Shown: positions 16,591-25,137 of the stretch, piece after piece
How positions within the stretch are numbered: position 1 is the stretch's first letter
Layout of the letters: every line of letters starts with the position of its first letter
Assembly (NCBI RefSeq): GCF_000732925.1
Contig: NZ_CP008953.1
Coordinates: 1,426,001 to 1,490,000, forward strand
Reading direction: 5' to 3'
DNA length: 64,000 bases
Source of the DNA: Amycolatopsis japonica
GTDB lineage: Bacteria; Actinomycetota; Actinomycetes; Mycobacteriales; Pseudonocardiaceae
Notes under the pieces: generated by a model
What the model saw: the letters and a program-made list of their open reading frames with translations, nothing else
Database searches by the model: none
What the model was told of the DNA's origin: nothing
Program-made: the position numbers and the translations under genes

Positions 16591-17232
16591 ATGACCCACG
16601 CCACGGATGGCCTGCCCGGCCGTGAGGTGCTGGACCAGCTCGACCGGATCACCGACGAGCTGACCGACCGGTTCCATGGAACGTTCGGCCGGGAGACGGT
16701 CGAGCACTTCGTCGAGGAGACCTTCCGGCTGCTGGATCGCTCGGCGACGGTCAAGATCTACCTGCCGACGCTGACCGCTCATTTCGCCCGGGAGCGGCTG
16801 GTCGACCTTGCCAAGGTCGACGGGCTCACGCTGGTGACCGCGCCGCAGGTGCTGTTCGTGTGCGTGCACAACGTCGGCCGTTCCCAGCTGGCCGCGGCGC
16901 TGCTCAACCACCACGCCTTCGGGCATGTGATGGTCCGCTCCGCCGGATCACAGCCCCAGGGCGAGATCCCGCCGGTGATCACCGAGGCGCTGGGGGAGCT
17001 GGACATTCAGCTCGCGGGGGCCTTCCCGAAGCCGCTGACCGACGAGGTCGTCCGCGCCGCGGACGTCGTGGTCACGATGGGCTGCGGAGACGCCTGCCCG
17101 ATCTTTCCCGGCAAGCGGTACCTGGACTGGGACGTGGCCGACCCGATGGGACAGCCGCTGAGCGTGGTCCGCGGCATCCGCGACGACATCGGCCGCCGCG
17201 TGCGGCACCTGCTCGACGAACTCATCGACTGA
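16591..17232 (+). CDS. arsC: Arsenate reductase with N-terminal three-helix domain
   Basis: ATG 16591 follows AGGAG by 6 bases. Residues 1-80 are a helical domain (REVLDQLDRITDELTDRF and so on) like that in the longer actinobacterial ArsC proteins. Residues 87-213 are a low-molecular-weight tyrosine-phosphatase fold with the P-loop VCVHNVGRSQLAAALL and the second motif GCGDACPIFPGKRYLDWD. Arsenate is reduced to arsenite using thiol partners; in actinobacteria these include mycothiol/mycoredoxin or thioredoxin, and the sequence does not decide which. It is the first gene of the operon, 28 bases before a second, shorter arsC. Confidence 0.9.
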   Translation: MTHATDGLPGREVLDQLDRITDELTDRFHGTFGRETVEHFVEETFRLLDRSATVKIYLPTLTAHFARERLVDLAKVDGLTLVTAPQVLFVCVHNVGRSQLAAALLNHHAFGHVMVRSAGSQPQGEIPPVITEALGELDIQLAGAFPKPLTDEVVRAADVVVTMGCGDACPIFPGKRYLDWDVADPMGQPLSVVRGIRDDIGRRVRHLLDELID

Positions 17233-17260
17233 CATCCCTGCAAGGAAAGGAAACCGGGTC

Positions 17261-17665
17261 ATGGCCCGCACGCCGGAAGTGCTGTTCGTCTGTGTCCACA
17301 ACGCTGGCCGCTCCCAGATGGCCGCCGCGTTGTTGCGGCACTACTCGCTCGGCCGGATCGCCGTCCGCTCGGCGGGATCGGAGCCCGCCGAGAAGGTCAA
17401 CCCGGCCGCCGCGGCCGCGCTCGCCGAATGGGGCCTGGACATCACCGCCGAGGTGCCGAGCAAGCTGTCCACCGAGGACGTCGAGGCCTCCGATGTGGTG
17501 ATCACCATGGGCTGTGGTGACACGTGCCCGGTGTTCCCCGGCAAGCGGTACCTCGACTGGCCGCTGGAGGACCCTGCCGGGCAGGGCGTGGACGCCGTGC
17601 GCCCCATCCGCGACGAGATCGACCGCCGCGTCCGTGGCCTGGTCGCCGAAATCCTCGACGCCTGA
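17261..17665 (+). CDS. arsC: Arsenate reductase, short form
   Basis: This 134-residue protein consists of the phosphatase-like fold alone. It has the P-loop VCVHNAGRSQMAAALL with the nucleophilic Cys at about residue 11, and GCGDTCPVFPGKRYLDWP with the resolving Cys region. AAGGAAAGG lies upstream of ATG 17261. It is similar along its length to the C-terminal domain of the preceding ArsC, which suggests duplication followed by specialisation. It probably acts with that protein to feed arsenite to the Acr3 pump encoded 40 bases downstream. Confidence 0.92.
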   Translation: MARTPEVLFVCVHNAGRSQMAAALLRHYSLGRIAVRSAGSEPAEKVNPAAAAALAEWGLDITAEVPSKLSTEDVEASDVVITMGCGDTCPVFPGKRYLDWPLEDPAGQGVDAVRPIRDEIDRRVRGLVAEILDA

Positions 17666-17705
17666 CCCTTCACCTCCCGCCTTCCCGTACTTCTGGAGCC
17701 AGCCC

Positions 17706-18797
17706 GTGACTCAAACCGCCGACAAGGCCGGTACCCCGGCCGACACCGACGTCCTGCACAAGCTGTCCTTTTTGGACAGGTTCCTTCCGGTCTGGATCAT
17801 CGTCGCGATGGGCGCCGGGCTGCTGCTGGGCAGCGTGATCCCCGGTCTGCAGGGTGTGCTGGACGCGGTGAAGATCGGGCAGGTGTCGCTGCCGATCGCG
17901 CTCGGTCTGCTGCTGATGATGTACCCGGTGCTGGCGAAGGTCCGCTACGACAAGCTCGACACCGTCACCAAGGACAAGCGCACCATGGTGCTGTCCCTGG
18001 TCCTCAACTGGATTCTCGGTCCCGCGCTGATGTTCGCGCTCGCCTGGCTGATGCTGCCGGACCTTCCCGAATACCGGACCGGCCTGATCATCGTCGGTCT
18101 CGCCCGGTGCATCGCGATGGTGATCATCTGGAACGACCTCGCCTGCGGTGATCGCGAGGCCGCCGCGGTGCTGGTCGCGCTGAACTCGGTGTTCCAGGTG
18201 ATCATGTTCGGTGTACTCGGCTGGTTCTACCTCGATCTGCTGCCCGGCTGGCTGGGTCTCGACACCACGAGCATCGACTTCTCGCCGTGGGAGATCGCGC
18301 TCAGCGTCATCATCTTCCTCGGCATCCCGCTCGCCGCAGGCTACCTCTCGCGTCGAATCGGGGAACGGGCCAAGGGACGGGACTGGTACGAGGGGAAGTT
18401 CCTGCCCAAGATCGGTCCGGTCGCGCTCTACGGTCTGTTGTTCACCATCGTGATCCTGTTCGCTCTGCAGGGCGACACCATCACCTCCCGGCCGCTGGAC
18501 GTCGCCCGGATCGCGTTGCCGCTGCTGGTGTACTTCGCGATCATGTGGATCGGCGGTTATCTCCTGGGCAAGGCCTCCGGGCTGTCCTACGAGCGCACCA
18601 CGACGCTGGCGTTCACCGCGGCGGGCAACAACTTCGAACTCGCGATCGCCGTGGCCATCGGCGTCTTCGGCGTGACGTCGGGGCAGGCGCTCGCCGGGGT
18701 CGTCGGACCGCTCATCGAAGTGCCCGTGCTGGTCGCCCTGGTCTACGTCAGCCTCTGGCTGCGCAAGCGCTGGACCGCGAAAGCTCCCGCGGAGTGA
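17706..18797 (+). CDS. acr3: Arsenite efflux permease Acr3
   Basis: This 363-residue protein has about ten membrane segments of the bile-acid/arsenite transporter fold. GTG 17706 was chosen because GGAG is 7 bases upstream. Family motifs are visible: RCIAMVIIWNDLACGDREA (with the transport Cys), LNSVFQVIMFGVLGWFYL and TTTLAFTAAGNNFELAIAVA. Acr3 exports As(III) using the proton-motive force. The stop overlaps the start of the arsO gene (GTGA), so export and oxidation are co-expressed. Confidence 0.94.
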   Translation: MTQTADKAGTPADTDVLHKLSFLDRFLPVWIIVAMGAGLLLGSVIPGLQGVLDAVKIGQVSLPIALGLLLMMYPVLAKVRYDKLDTVTKDKRTMVLSLVLNWILGPALMFALAWLMLPDLPEYRTGLIIVGLARCIAMVIIWNDLACGDREAAAVLVALNSVFQVIMFGVLGWFYLDLLPGWLGLDTTSIDFSPWEIALSVIIFLGIPLAAGYLSRRIGERAKGRDWYEGKFLPKIGPVALYGLLFTIVILFALQGDTITSRPLDVARIALPLLVYFAIMWIGGYLLGKASGLSYERTTTLAFTAAGNNFELAIAVAIGVFGVTSGQALAGVVGPLIEVPVLVALVYVSLWLRKRWTAKAPAE

Positions 18798-19849
18798 CGG
18801 GAGCCGCGCGGGTAGTGGTCGTCGGCGGTGGCCAGGCTGGTCTGGCCGCGGGCTACTACCTGCGCCGCGCCGGGCTGGACTTCGTCGTCCTCGACGCCCA
18901 GACCGAGCCGGGCGGTGCCTGGCTTCACGGCTGGGATTCGCTGCGGTTGTTCTCTCCGGCGCGGCACAGTTCCCTGCCCGGCTGGCCGATGCCACCGTTC
19001 CCGGGCCCCGGCTATCCCACCGCCGAGCATGTCGTCGAGTACCTCACGGCGTACGAGAAACGTTACGAGCTCCCGATCCGCCGATCCGAGACGGTGACCG
19101 CCGTGTCCCGTGACGGCGACCGGTTCCAGGTGAGCACCGATACCGGGAACTGGTTCGCCGAGGCGGTGATCAGTGCCACTGGAACCTGGTGGCGTCCCTT
19201 CCTGCCGTTCATGCCCGGCGGGTTCACCGGGCGGCAGCTGCACACCGTCGACTACCGCGGCCCGGAGGAGTTCGCGGGCCAGGACGTCGTGGTGGTCGGC
19301 GGCGGCAACTCCGGCGCTCAGATCGCCGCCGACCTCGCCGGCTCGGCGAACCTGACCTGGGCCACTCGCCGCCCACCCCGCTACCTTCCCGACCACATCG
19401 ACGGCAAAGCCCTCTTCGACGTCGCCACCCACCGCCGTCAAGCGCTGCAGACCGGGCAACCCGACACCGCGGGAGTCGCCGGGCTGGGCGACATCGTCGC
19501 CGTTCCACCGGTCCGCGAGGCCCGCGATGCGGGGCTGCTGCGGCCGCGCGAGATGTTCGCGCGGCTCGACGGCGACGGTCCTGTGTGGACGGACGGCACC
19601 CGTCGGCATGCGGACGCGGTCATCTGGTGTACCGGTTTCCGCCCCGCACTGGGCCATCTCGCGCCGCTGCGGCTGCGGACCACTCGCGGCCGGATCTTCA
19701 CCGAAGGCACCCGCGCGGTCGCCGAGCCCGGCTTGCACGTGCTCGGCTACGGAGACTGGACCGGCCCGGCCTCGGCCACGCTCATCGGTGTCGGCATGAC
19801 CTCCCGTGCCGCCGTCGCCGACATCACGGCCTACCTGGATGCCGGCTAA
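18794..19849 (+). CDS. arsO: ArsO-type flavin monooxygenase
   Basis: This 351-residue protein has the FAD Rossmann motif VVVVGGGQAGLAAGYYLRRA at the N-terminus and the NADPH motif VVVVGGGNSGAQIAADLAG near residue 165. The phrase LRLFSPARHSSLPGWPMP and the late motif WCTGFRPALGHL are characteristic of ArsO-like proteins in arsenic operons. ArsO is thought to oxidise an arsenical or to support resistance with NADPH; its exact substrate is not settled. It is the last gene of the operon and converges with the M28-like gene, 3 bases away. Confidence 0.85.
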   Translation: MTGAARVVVVGGGQAGLAAGYYLRRAGLDFVVLDAQTEPGGAWLHGWDSLRLFSPARHSSLPGWPMPPFPGPGYPTAEHVVEYLTAYEKRYELPIRRSETVTAVSRDGDRFQVSTDTGNWFAEAVISATGTWWRPFLPFMPGGFTGRQLHTVDYRGPEEFAGQDVVVVGGGNSGAQIAADLAGSANLTWATRRPPRYLPDHIDGKALFDVATHRRQALQTGQPDTAGVAGLGDIVAVPPVREARDAGLLRPREMFARLDGDGPVWTDGTRRHADAVIWCTGFRPALGHLAPLRLRTTRGRIFTEGTRAVAEPGLHVLGYGDWTGPASATLIGVGMTSRAAVADITAYLDAG

Positions 19850-19852
19850 GCG

Positions 19853-21028
19853 CTAACTCGCGAGCCGCCGCACGGTCGCCACGACGAGGCGGGTCGCCGC
19901 GACGAGCGTGTCCTTCTCCACGCGGTCCGCGGTCTCGGCCGGGGTCTGGTACCCGGGCATTCCCATGCCGATTCCGACAGCGGCGAGCCCGGCGGCGGCG
20001 TAGCGGCGGTTGTCCGACGCCATCGCGCCCGCCCGCAACGGCACCCCCGTCTCCCGGCCCGCGTGGTCGAGCGCCGCCAGCAGATCGTGCGCGGGCCCGG
20101 CCGCTTCGACCGCGGCTGCCTCGCCGAGCTGGGCGGCGCCGTCGATGTTGATCACCACGGTGCCCGGATCGACCTCCGGCGCGTGGTGCGCCGAACCCCG
20201 GGCACCGGCTTCCTCGGCGTCCAGGAACGTCACCCGCAATCCGGCGGATGCGGGCAGCAGCCGTACCAGCACGCGGGCCGCTTCCAGCACGACGGCGACA
20301 CCGGAGGCGTTGTCCGCTGCTGCGGGAAGTCGCTGCCCGGGATCGTCGCCCACCCCGTCGAAATGCGCGGTCAGCAGCACGCTGATGCCTCCGGGGCCGG
20401 GTGTCCGGAAAAGGCCGTGCACGTTCGACCCGGTCACGTCGACACTGCGCAGCGGCATCGACGCGCTGACCGTGCCCCCGCCGGTCGTGGACATCTGCTC
20501 GTGGAGGTCGGTGCGAACGGCGAGGACCGGCAGCTTGCCCGCGGGTGGCCCGGCGATCATCTTCGGCATCCAGCCCTCGGCGTCGGCCCTGCGCGGCAGC
20601 AGCAGCCCGGCCGCACTGTCGGCCAGTGCTCGCGCCGAGACCCCCAGGTCCGGCGCGAGCACCCAGCGGTCACGCCACTCCTCGGCCGCGGTGGTCACGA
20701 CAGCGCCTTCGCGCTGCAGGGGCAGGTCCGCGGAGACGAGATGTTCGGCGAAGTCCCGGCGGTGCACGAATTCCTGCACTGCCGAGCCGTGCCTCCACGC
20801 CAGCTGCGGTGTCCGGTACAGCTCGCGGACATCGTGAACGTCGAACTCGTCGGTGGTGACCGACGCGCCGATCTCCCGCAGCCGCGCGGCGAGCCAGAGA
20901 CCGGCGGCGTGGCCGCCGGGTGTGCCCACCCGGCGGCCTGCGAAGCGGTTCTCGGTCAGTGCGGAGATCACGCGCTCCAGGCGAGCGGCCGACACCGCTG
21001 CGCTGGGCCCGGTGGATGTCGTGGTCAC
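19853..21028 (-). CDS. M28-family metallopeptidase-like protein, one zinc ligand replaced
   Basis: This is a 391-residue protein. GTG 21028 overlaps the upstream stop (GTGA); the frame is open further but the extra residues look non-coding. The C-terminal domain matches M28 aminopeptidases: LLTAHFDGVG (HxD) near residue 220, AAADNASGVAVVLEAARVL, FLDAEEAGARGS (catalytic EE) and INIDGAAQLG. The last ligand, normally YHTPxDT, reads YQTPAETADRV near residue 358, so His is replaced by Gln. The enzyme may bind metal differently or be inactive. No signal peptide is visible. It is the third gene of an operon with two tiny Cys-rich proteins, divergent from arsR. Confidence 0.82.
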   Translation of the reverse strand: MTTTSTGPSAAVSAARLERVISALTENRFAGRRVGTPGGHAAGLWLAARLREIGASVTTDEFDVHDVRELYRTPQLAWRHGSAVQEFVHRRDFAEHLVSADLPLQREGAVVTTAAEEWRDRWVLAPDLGVSARALADSAAGLLLPRRADAEGWMPKMIAGPPAGKLPVLAVRTDLHEQMSTTGGGTVSASMPLRSVDVTGSNVHGLFRTPGPGGISVLLTAHFDGVGDDPGQRLPAAADNASGVAVVLEAARVLVRLLPASAGLRVTFLDAEEAGARGSAHHAPEVDPGTVVINIDGAAQLGEAAAVEAAGPAHDLLAALDHAGRETGVPLRAGAMASDNRRYAAAGLAAVGIGMGMPGYQTPAETADRVEKDTLVAATRLVVATVRRLAS

Positions 21029-21249
21029 GAGCAGCAGGTCGCACCGGCGGCGACCGCGTCCGCTTTCGCGGCCGGAGCGCAGCACGAGCCCGCGTCGGCC
21101 GCGGCCTCGGCGGTTCCGCAGCAAGTGCTGGTGGCCGTCGGCGAGGCGGTCGTGGTGGCCGGGGTGGTGCCGCAACAGCCGCTCGAAGCCGGCGGGGTGA
21201 ACGCCTCGGCCGGGTCACCGGTGAAACCGCCGGTCGTGTTGGTGCTCAT
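21025..21249 (-). CDS. Small protein with four Cys-Cys pairs, 74 aa
   Basis: ATG 21249 has AAGGAG 7 bases upstream; a GTG three bases earlier is also possible. The protein carries four CC doublets (SGCCGTT, STCCGTA, GSCCAPA and the terminal TCCS) separated by Ala/Thr/Pro-rich, probably disordered spacers. There is no membrane segment or signal peptide. The regular vicinal thiols suit trivalent As or other soft-metal binding. I do not recognise the family. It overlaps the M28-like gene and follows the 49-aa Cys protein, so the three are one operon. Confidence 0.8.
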   Translation of the reverse strand: MSTNTTGGFTGDPAEAFTPPASSGCCGTTPATTTASPTATSTCCGTAEAAADAGSCCAPAAKADAVAAGATCCS

Positions 21250-21276
21250 CACGGAACTCCTTGTGGTTAGAGGGAT

Positions 21277-21426
21277 TCAGAAGCGCGAGGGCAGCTGCAG
21301 GGCCCGGTCGCGGGCGGCGTCGAGCAGGGTGTCGGCGCGGCACTGGCCGGTGCACACCTGCACGCACGCGTCGCAGTAGTCGACGGTCGGCGCGCTGGTG
21401 AACAGGCGACGGAGAAGCGTGATCAT
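21277..21426 (-). CDS. Tiny Cys-rich protein, 49 aa
   Basis: ATG 21426 opens a 49-residue frame with good GC3 that ends 27 bases before the next gene. The first part is basic and hydrophobic (MITLLRRLFTSAPTV). The middle has the four-Cys motif YCDACVQVCTGQCRAD (Cx2Cx3Cx3C), followed by a helix (TLLDAARDRALQLPSRF). This could be a compact metal site. The ribosome site (GTTCTG) is poor and transcription may start close to the ATG. The gene was found by reading the divergent promoter region of arsR; its position as first gene of the operon supports it. Confidence 0.65.
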   Translation of the reverse strand: MITLLRRLFTSAPTVDYCDACVQVCTGQCRADTLLDAARDRALQLPSRF

Positions 21427-21439
21427 CAGAACCTCTATC

Positions 21440-21510
21440 TAGACGCTTATCGAAACAGTGGAGTCAGTTTGCTCCCGGCTTAGATGGATGTCAATATAGA
21501 CAGGTGTCGA
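21440..21510. promoter_or_regulatory. Divergent promoter with two TAGAC-N5-TCGA repeats
   Basis: TAGACGCTTATCGA (21440-21453) and TAGACAGGTGTCGA (21497-21510) are direct repeats of one motif. The first lies just upstream of the Cys-rich operon, and the second overlaps the -10 region and start of arsR. They are candidate ArsR half-operators controlling both directions. Confidence 0.6.
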
Positions 21511-21878
21511 AGTCAGAATCGAGTGTGAAGCTGCTGCCGGTGGTGGAGCAAGGCTGCTGCGCGCCGCTGGTGGCCGAGCCACTGACGGCGGAGCAGTCGG
21601 TGGACCTGGCGAAGGCGTTCAAAGCACTCGGCGACCCCGTGCGGCTGCGGCTGCTGTCGCTGATCACCTCCGCGCAGGGGGAGAGCTGCGTGTGCGATCT
21701 GACCGCGGCGTTCGACCTGACCGGGCCGACGATCTCTCATCACCTGAAGGTCCTGCGCGAGGCGGGACTGGTCGGCAGCGAACGCCGAGGGACTTGGGTG
21801 TACTACTGGCCGCGCTCCGAGACGCTGGGGCAGCTGTCTGGCTTGCTGGCGACGCCGGGCTTCGCGTCAGAACCCTGA
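21504..21878 (+). CDS. arsR: ArsR-family arsenic sensor (N-terminal CC type)
   Basis: This 124-residue winged-helix protein carries C18-C19 in an N-terminal arm (EQGCCAPLVAEP) and C62/C64 in ESCVCDLTAAFDL. Vicinal Cys in the N-terminal arm is the arrangement known from Corynebacterium-type arsenic sensors. The recognition helix is GPTISHHLKVLREAGLV. The GTG start overlaps an operator repeat and has no ribosome site, so a leaderless transcript is likely. It is divergent from the Cys-rich operon and followed by a TauE/SafE permease. Confidence 0.88.
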   Translation: MSKSESSVKLLPVVEQGCCAPLVAEPLTAEQSVDLAKAFKALGDPVRLRLLSLITSAQGESCVCDLTAAFDLTGPTISHHLKVLREAGLVGSERRGTWVYYWPRSETLGQLSGLLATPGFASEP

Positions 21879-21955
21879 CCGTGAGGGGTGAGGTGTCGCG
21901 GTGCGCGGCGACGGTTGGGTGCCCGTGCGGCAGCGGGAACGCGTTACCGTGCCGT

Positions 21956-22804
21956 GTGTCTTCCTCGCGGCAGCAGCCGAAGCACGGCGATGGTCAGGTT
22001 GAATCATCGGTCGGGCAAGTCACGCGGAGCTCATGGCCGGGTGCGTTGTGGTGGGGCGCGGCGATCGGGGTGCTGGGCGGGATGATCGGGCTCGGCGGTG
22101 CCGAGTTCCGGCTGCCGCTGTTGATCAGTGTGTTCGGGTTCGTCGCGTTGCAGGCGGTGATCCTGAACAAGGCGATGAGCCTGATCGTGGTGATCACCGC
22201 GTTGCCGGCCCGCCTGATCGTGGTGCCTTATGCCGAGGCCGCGCCGCAGTGGCCGATCGTGGTGAACCTGTTGTGCGGCAGCCTGGCGGGGGCGTGGATC
22301 GGTGCGACCTGGGCGACCCGGATGCGGTCGGCGACCCTCTACCGGGTCCTCGCCGTGCTCCTCGTCCTCATCGCCGCCGCGCTGGCGTGGAGCCACATCG
22401 GTGGGATGAGCGCCGTGTCGCTCTCACCCGTTATCCGGGTGGTGGCGGGTGTTGGAGCCGGTGTCGCGCTCGGGATCGTCGCGGCGCTCATGGGTGTCGC
22501 CGGTGGCGAGCTGCTCATCCCGACCATCGTCCTGTTGTACGGAGTGGACATCAAACTCGCCGGAACGCTCTCGCTGGCTGTTTCCCTGCCGACGATGATC
22601 GTCGCGTTCACCCGGTACAGCCGCGATCAGAGCTTTCAGGTCCTGCGCGCCAACACCTCCTTCGTGGTCGTCATGGCTGCGGGTTCGGTGATCGGCACGG
22701 TGCTCGGCGGGCTGCTGCTCGGTGTCGTGCCGGCTGTCGTGCTGATTCCCGTCCTGATCGCGTTGCTCCTGCTGTCGGCGGTCAAGGTCTGGCGCCACGA
22801 CTGA
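21956..22804 (+). CDS. TauE/SafE-family membrane permease
   Basis: This protein has about eight membrane helices and the repeated family motif: WWGAAIGVLGGMIGLGGAEF near the start, and GIVAALMGVAGGELLIPTIV in the second half. The family exports or imports sulfur-containing anions such as sulfite or sulfoacetate, and some members occur in arsenic islands. The start is uncertain: GTG 21956 avoids a rare TTA codon present in the longer version, while GTG 21893 has AGGGG upstream. Lying 77 bases after arsR, it may be ArsR-controlled. Confidence 0.8.
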   Translation: MSSSRQQPKHGDGQVESSVGQVTRSSWPGALWWGAAIGVLGGMIGLGGAEFRLPLLISVFGFVALQAVILNKAMSLIVVITALPARLIVVPYAEAAPQWPIVVNLLCGSLAGAWIGATWATRMRSATLYRVLAVLLVLIAAALAWSHIGGMSAVSLSPVIRVVAGVGAGVALGIVAALMGVAGGELLIPTIVLLYGVDIKLAGTLSLAVSLPTMIVAFTRYSRDQSFQVLRANTSFVVVMAAGSVIGTVLGGLLLGVVPAVVLIPVLIALLLLSAVKVWRHD

Positions 22805-22827
22805 CTCCGCGCGGTGTTCCGGCACGG

Positions 22828-23910
22828 TCAGCCGACGGGCTGGCAGCAGCGCTTTCCCGTGCGTGTCCTGCTTCCGGTCAGGCGGGCGCTCACGTAGTGG
22901 GCGTCGCGGCCGACGCCGCGCAGGGTGGCGGAGGCGAAGCTGCGTTGCCATTCCAGGCCGACGTAGGCCAGCCCGGGGTGGGTGGTGGACAGGCCGCGGT
23001 CGTGCAGCGGCCGGTCATCCGGTGCGAGTGCGCCGAGTCCGTCCAGGTAGGACAGTCCGGGGCGGAAGCCGGTGGCGAGCAGGATGGTGTCGACGTGTTC
23101 GCGTGTTCCGTCCGGCCAGGCCACGGTGTCGCCGTCGATGGTGGTGAACATGCGGCGCTGGTCCGGTCGTCCTTGGCGGATCGCGGTTGTGTAGATGCCG
23201 GGATCGTTGACCGGTGAGGTGAGGGGCTTCGTCAGCAGGTGCCCGATCGGCAGGTGGTCGAACCCGACGGCGGCGGACCAGAAATGCACGTCCTTCCCGA
23301 ACGGACGCTGCGGCGCGAACTTCACCGGTGCCCGGGTGGCGAGGGTGACGCGGGCGTGGGTGGCGAGTTCGGTGGCGATCTGGACGGCGGAGTTGCCTGC
23401 GCCGACGACGACCACGCGCTGCCCGGCGAAGGATTCCGGGCTGCGGTACTCGCTGCTGTGCAGGAGGGTGCCGGTGAAGGTGTCCATTCCGGACAGTGCT
23501 GGAAGGTATGGCCGGGAGAATCCACCGGACGCGGCGATGAGGATCGGCGCGGTGAGAGCGCGCTCGCCGGTGGCGTACACGGCGAAGGCGCCGTCGTCGT
23601 GGGTGACGGTCTCGACGTGGTGGCCGGTCCGGATGTCGGTGTCCAGGCACGAGGCGTAGCGGCGGAGATAGTCCACGACCTCGTCGCGGCGCGGGTAGCG
23701 CTCGGAATCGCCGGAAAACGGCAGGCCGGGGAGGCTGCTGTAGCGGGCGGGGGAGAAGAGGGTCAGCGAGTCGTAGTAGCGGGGCCAGGACCCGACCGGT
23801 TCGGCCCCGGCTTCGAGGATCACCGGGCGCAGGCCCCGGGTGCGCAGGGCGTGAGCGGCGGCGAGACCGGCCTGGCCGCCGCCGACGATGATCGCGTCGT
23901 GGTCGTTCAT
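22828..23910 (-). CDS. ArsO-like flavin monooxygenase, second copy
   Basis: ATG 23910 has GGGAGGAC 5 bases upstream. The 360-residue protein has the FAD motif DAIIVGGGQAGLAAAHALRT, the phrase LTLFSPARYSSLPGLPF shared with the ArsO at 18794, an NADPH motif VVVVGAGNSAVQIATELA, and LLATGFRPGLSYLDG. It ends in KRCCQPVG with a vicinal Cys pair, which the first copy lacks. Its start overlaps the stop of the MFS gene (ATGA). An arsenical or other thiol-reactive substrate is likely from context. Confidence 0.85.
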   Translation of the reverse strand: MNDHDAIIVGGGQAGLAAAHALRTRGLRPVILEAGAEPVGSWPRYYDSLTLFSPARYSSLPGLPFSGDSERYPRRDEVVDYLRRYASCLDTDIRTGHHVETVTHDDGAFAVYATGERALTAPILIAASGGFSRPYLPALSGMDTFTGTLLHSSEYRSPESFAGQRVVVVGAGNSAVQIATELATHARVTLATRAPVKFAPQRPFGKDVHFWSAAVGFDHLPIGHLLTKPLTSPVNDPGIYTTAIRQGRPDQRRMFTTIDGDTVAWPDGTREHVDTILLATGFRPGLSYLDGLGALAPDDRPLHDRGLSTTHPGLAYVGLEWQRSFASATLRGVGRDAHYVSARLTGSRTRTGKRCCQPVG

Positions 23911-25132
23911 GAAGTCCTCCCAGGAAGAAGTCGGCGTGTGCTCGCGAGCGTGAGGACCGCGGCGGCCACGGTGACCGCGGCGAGCGCGAGGAAGGTCGGC
24001 GAGTAGCCGCCGATGCCGCTCGCGATCGCTGCCCCGGCCCAGGGGGCGAGGGCGACGGTGATGGTCAGTGGCGCTTGCAGCAGCGCGTTGAGGCGCCCGT
24101 AGTGGGTGGCGCCCCACGGTCGGCCACCGCGGTGGCCTGCAGGAGCGTGAACACCCCGCGCGCCATCCCGGCCACGATCGCGGCGACGATGAGCCCGGCC
24201 GTGGTGGTGAGCAGCCCGAGTACGGCCGTGGTCGCGGCGGCGGCGCCGAACACGATCGCCGTCCGGGTCCGGACCGTCGTCAGCCGGGTGAGCGTGGTGT
24301 ACCCGAGGCGTCCCAGCACCTGCCCGGCGCCGCCGAGACCGAGTGCGATCGCCGCTGTGGTGCCGTTGGCGCCGCGTTCGGTGAGCAGTGGCACGAGGTT
24401 GATCACTCCGGCGTAGACGGCGAACGCGGCCAGGCTGAACGCGATCACCAAGGCCCGGAACGAGATGCTCCTCGCGATCCGTGCCGGGTTCCTCTGCTCC
24501 AGGTGGGCGCTGAGCGGCGGCTCGGGGGGCGGCCACGGCCCGCGTAAACCCCACAGGTGCGCCGGGATGGTGACGACGGCCAGCACTCCGGCGAGGATCA
24601 GATAGGTGTCCCGCCAATCGAGGCGCGTGGTGAGCAATGCGGTCAGTGGCGCGAACACGGTGCTCGCCAAGCCCGCGGCCAGGGTGAGCACGGTCAGCGC
24701 GAACACGCGCCGTTGCCCGTACCAGCGGGTCAGGGCGGCGAACGCGGGCGGATACAGCACCGCGCCCATCGCGACCCCGGCCAGCAGCCACGCCACGGTG
24801 AACCACACCAGGTTCCGCGCCAGCGCGACGGCCACCACCGCGGGCACCGCCAGCACCGATCCGGCCGTCATCACCGAGCGGGGACCTCTGCGGTCGAGCC
24901 ACCGCCCGACAGGGATCCCGGCCAGCGCGGCGACGATCTGCCCGGCCGAGAACGCCGCGATCACCCAGGTGGTCGACCAGCCCGTGGTCTGGCTGATTTC
25001 CGGTGCCAGCACAGGGAAGGCGTAGAAGAGGATGCCCCAGCTGGTGATCTCGGTGACGCAGAGAACGGCCAGCACGCGGCGCAGCCCGGACGTGGTCAAC
25101 CCGGGCGACGCCGCGGCGGTCGCGATCGGCAT
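23907..25132 (-). pseudogene. MFS transporter interrupted by a single-base frameshift
   Basis: ATG 25132 follows the flavoprotein stop by 5 bases. The first frame gives about 340 residues of a 12-helix MFS protein (SWGILFYAFPVLAPEI, VGRWLDRRGPRSVM, TLLQATAVADR), then diverges near 24115-24119. The expected continuation WGATHYGRLNALLQAPLTIT runs in another frame to the stop at 23907. Restoring one base between GACCG and TGGGGCGCC rejoins the two. MFS genes of this type accompany flavoproteins and ArsR regulators in actinomycetes and probably export an arsenical. A sequencing error or a real inactivating deletion would look the same here. Confidence 0.8.
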
Positions 25133-25137
25133 AGCGG

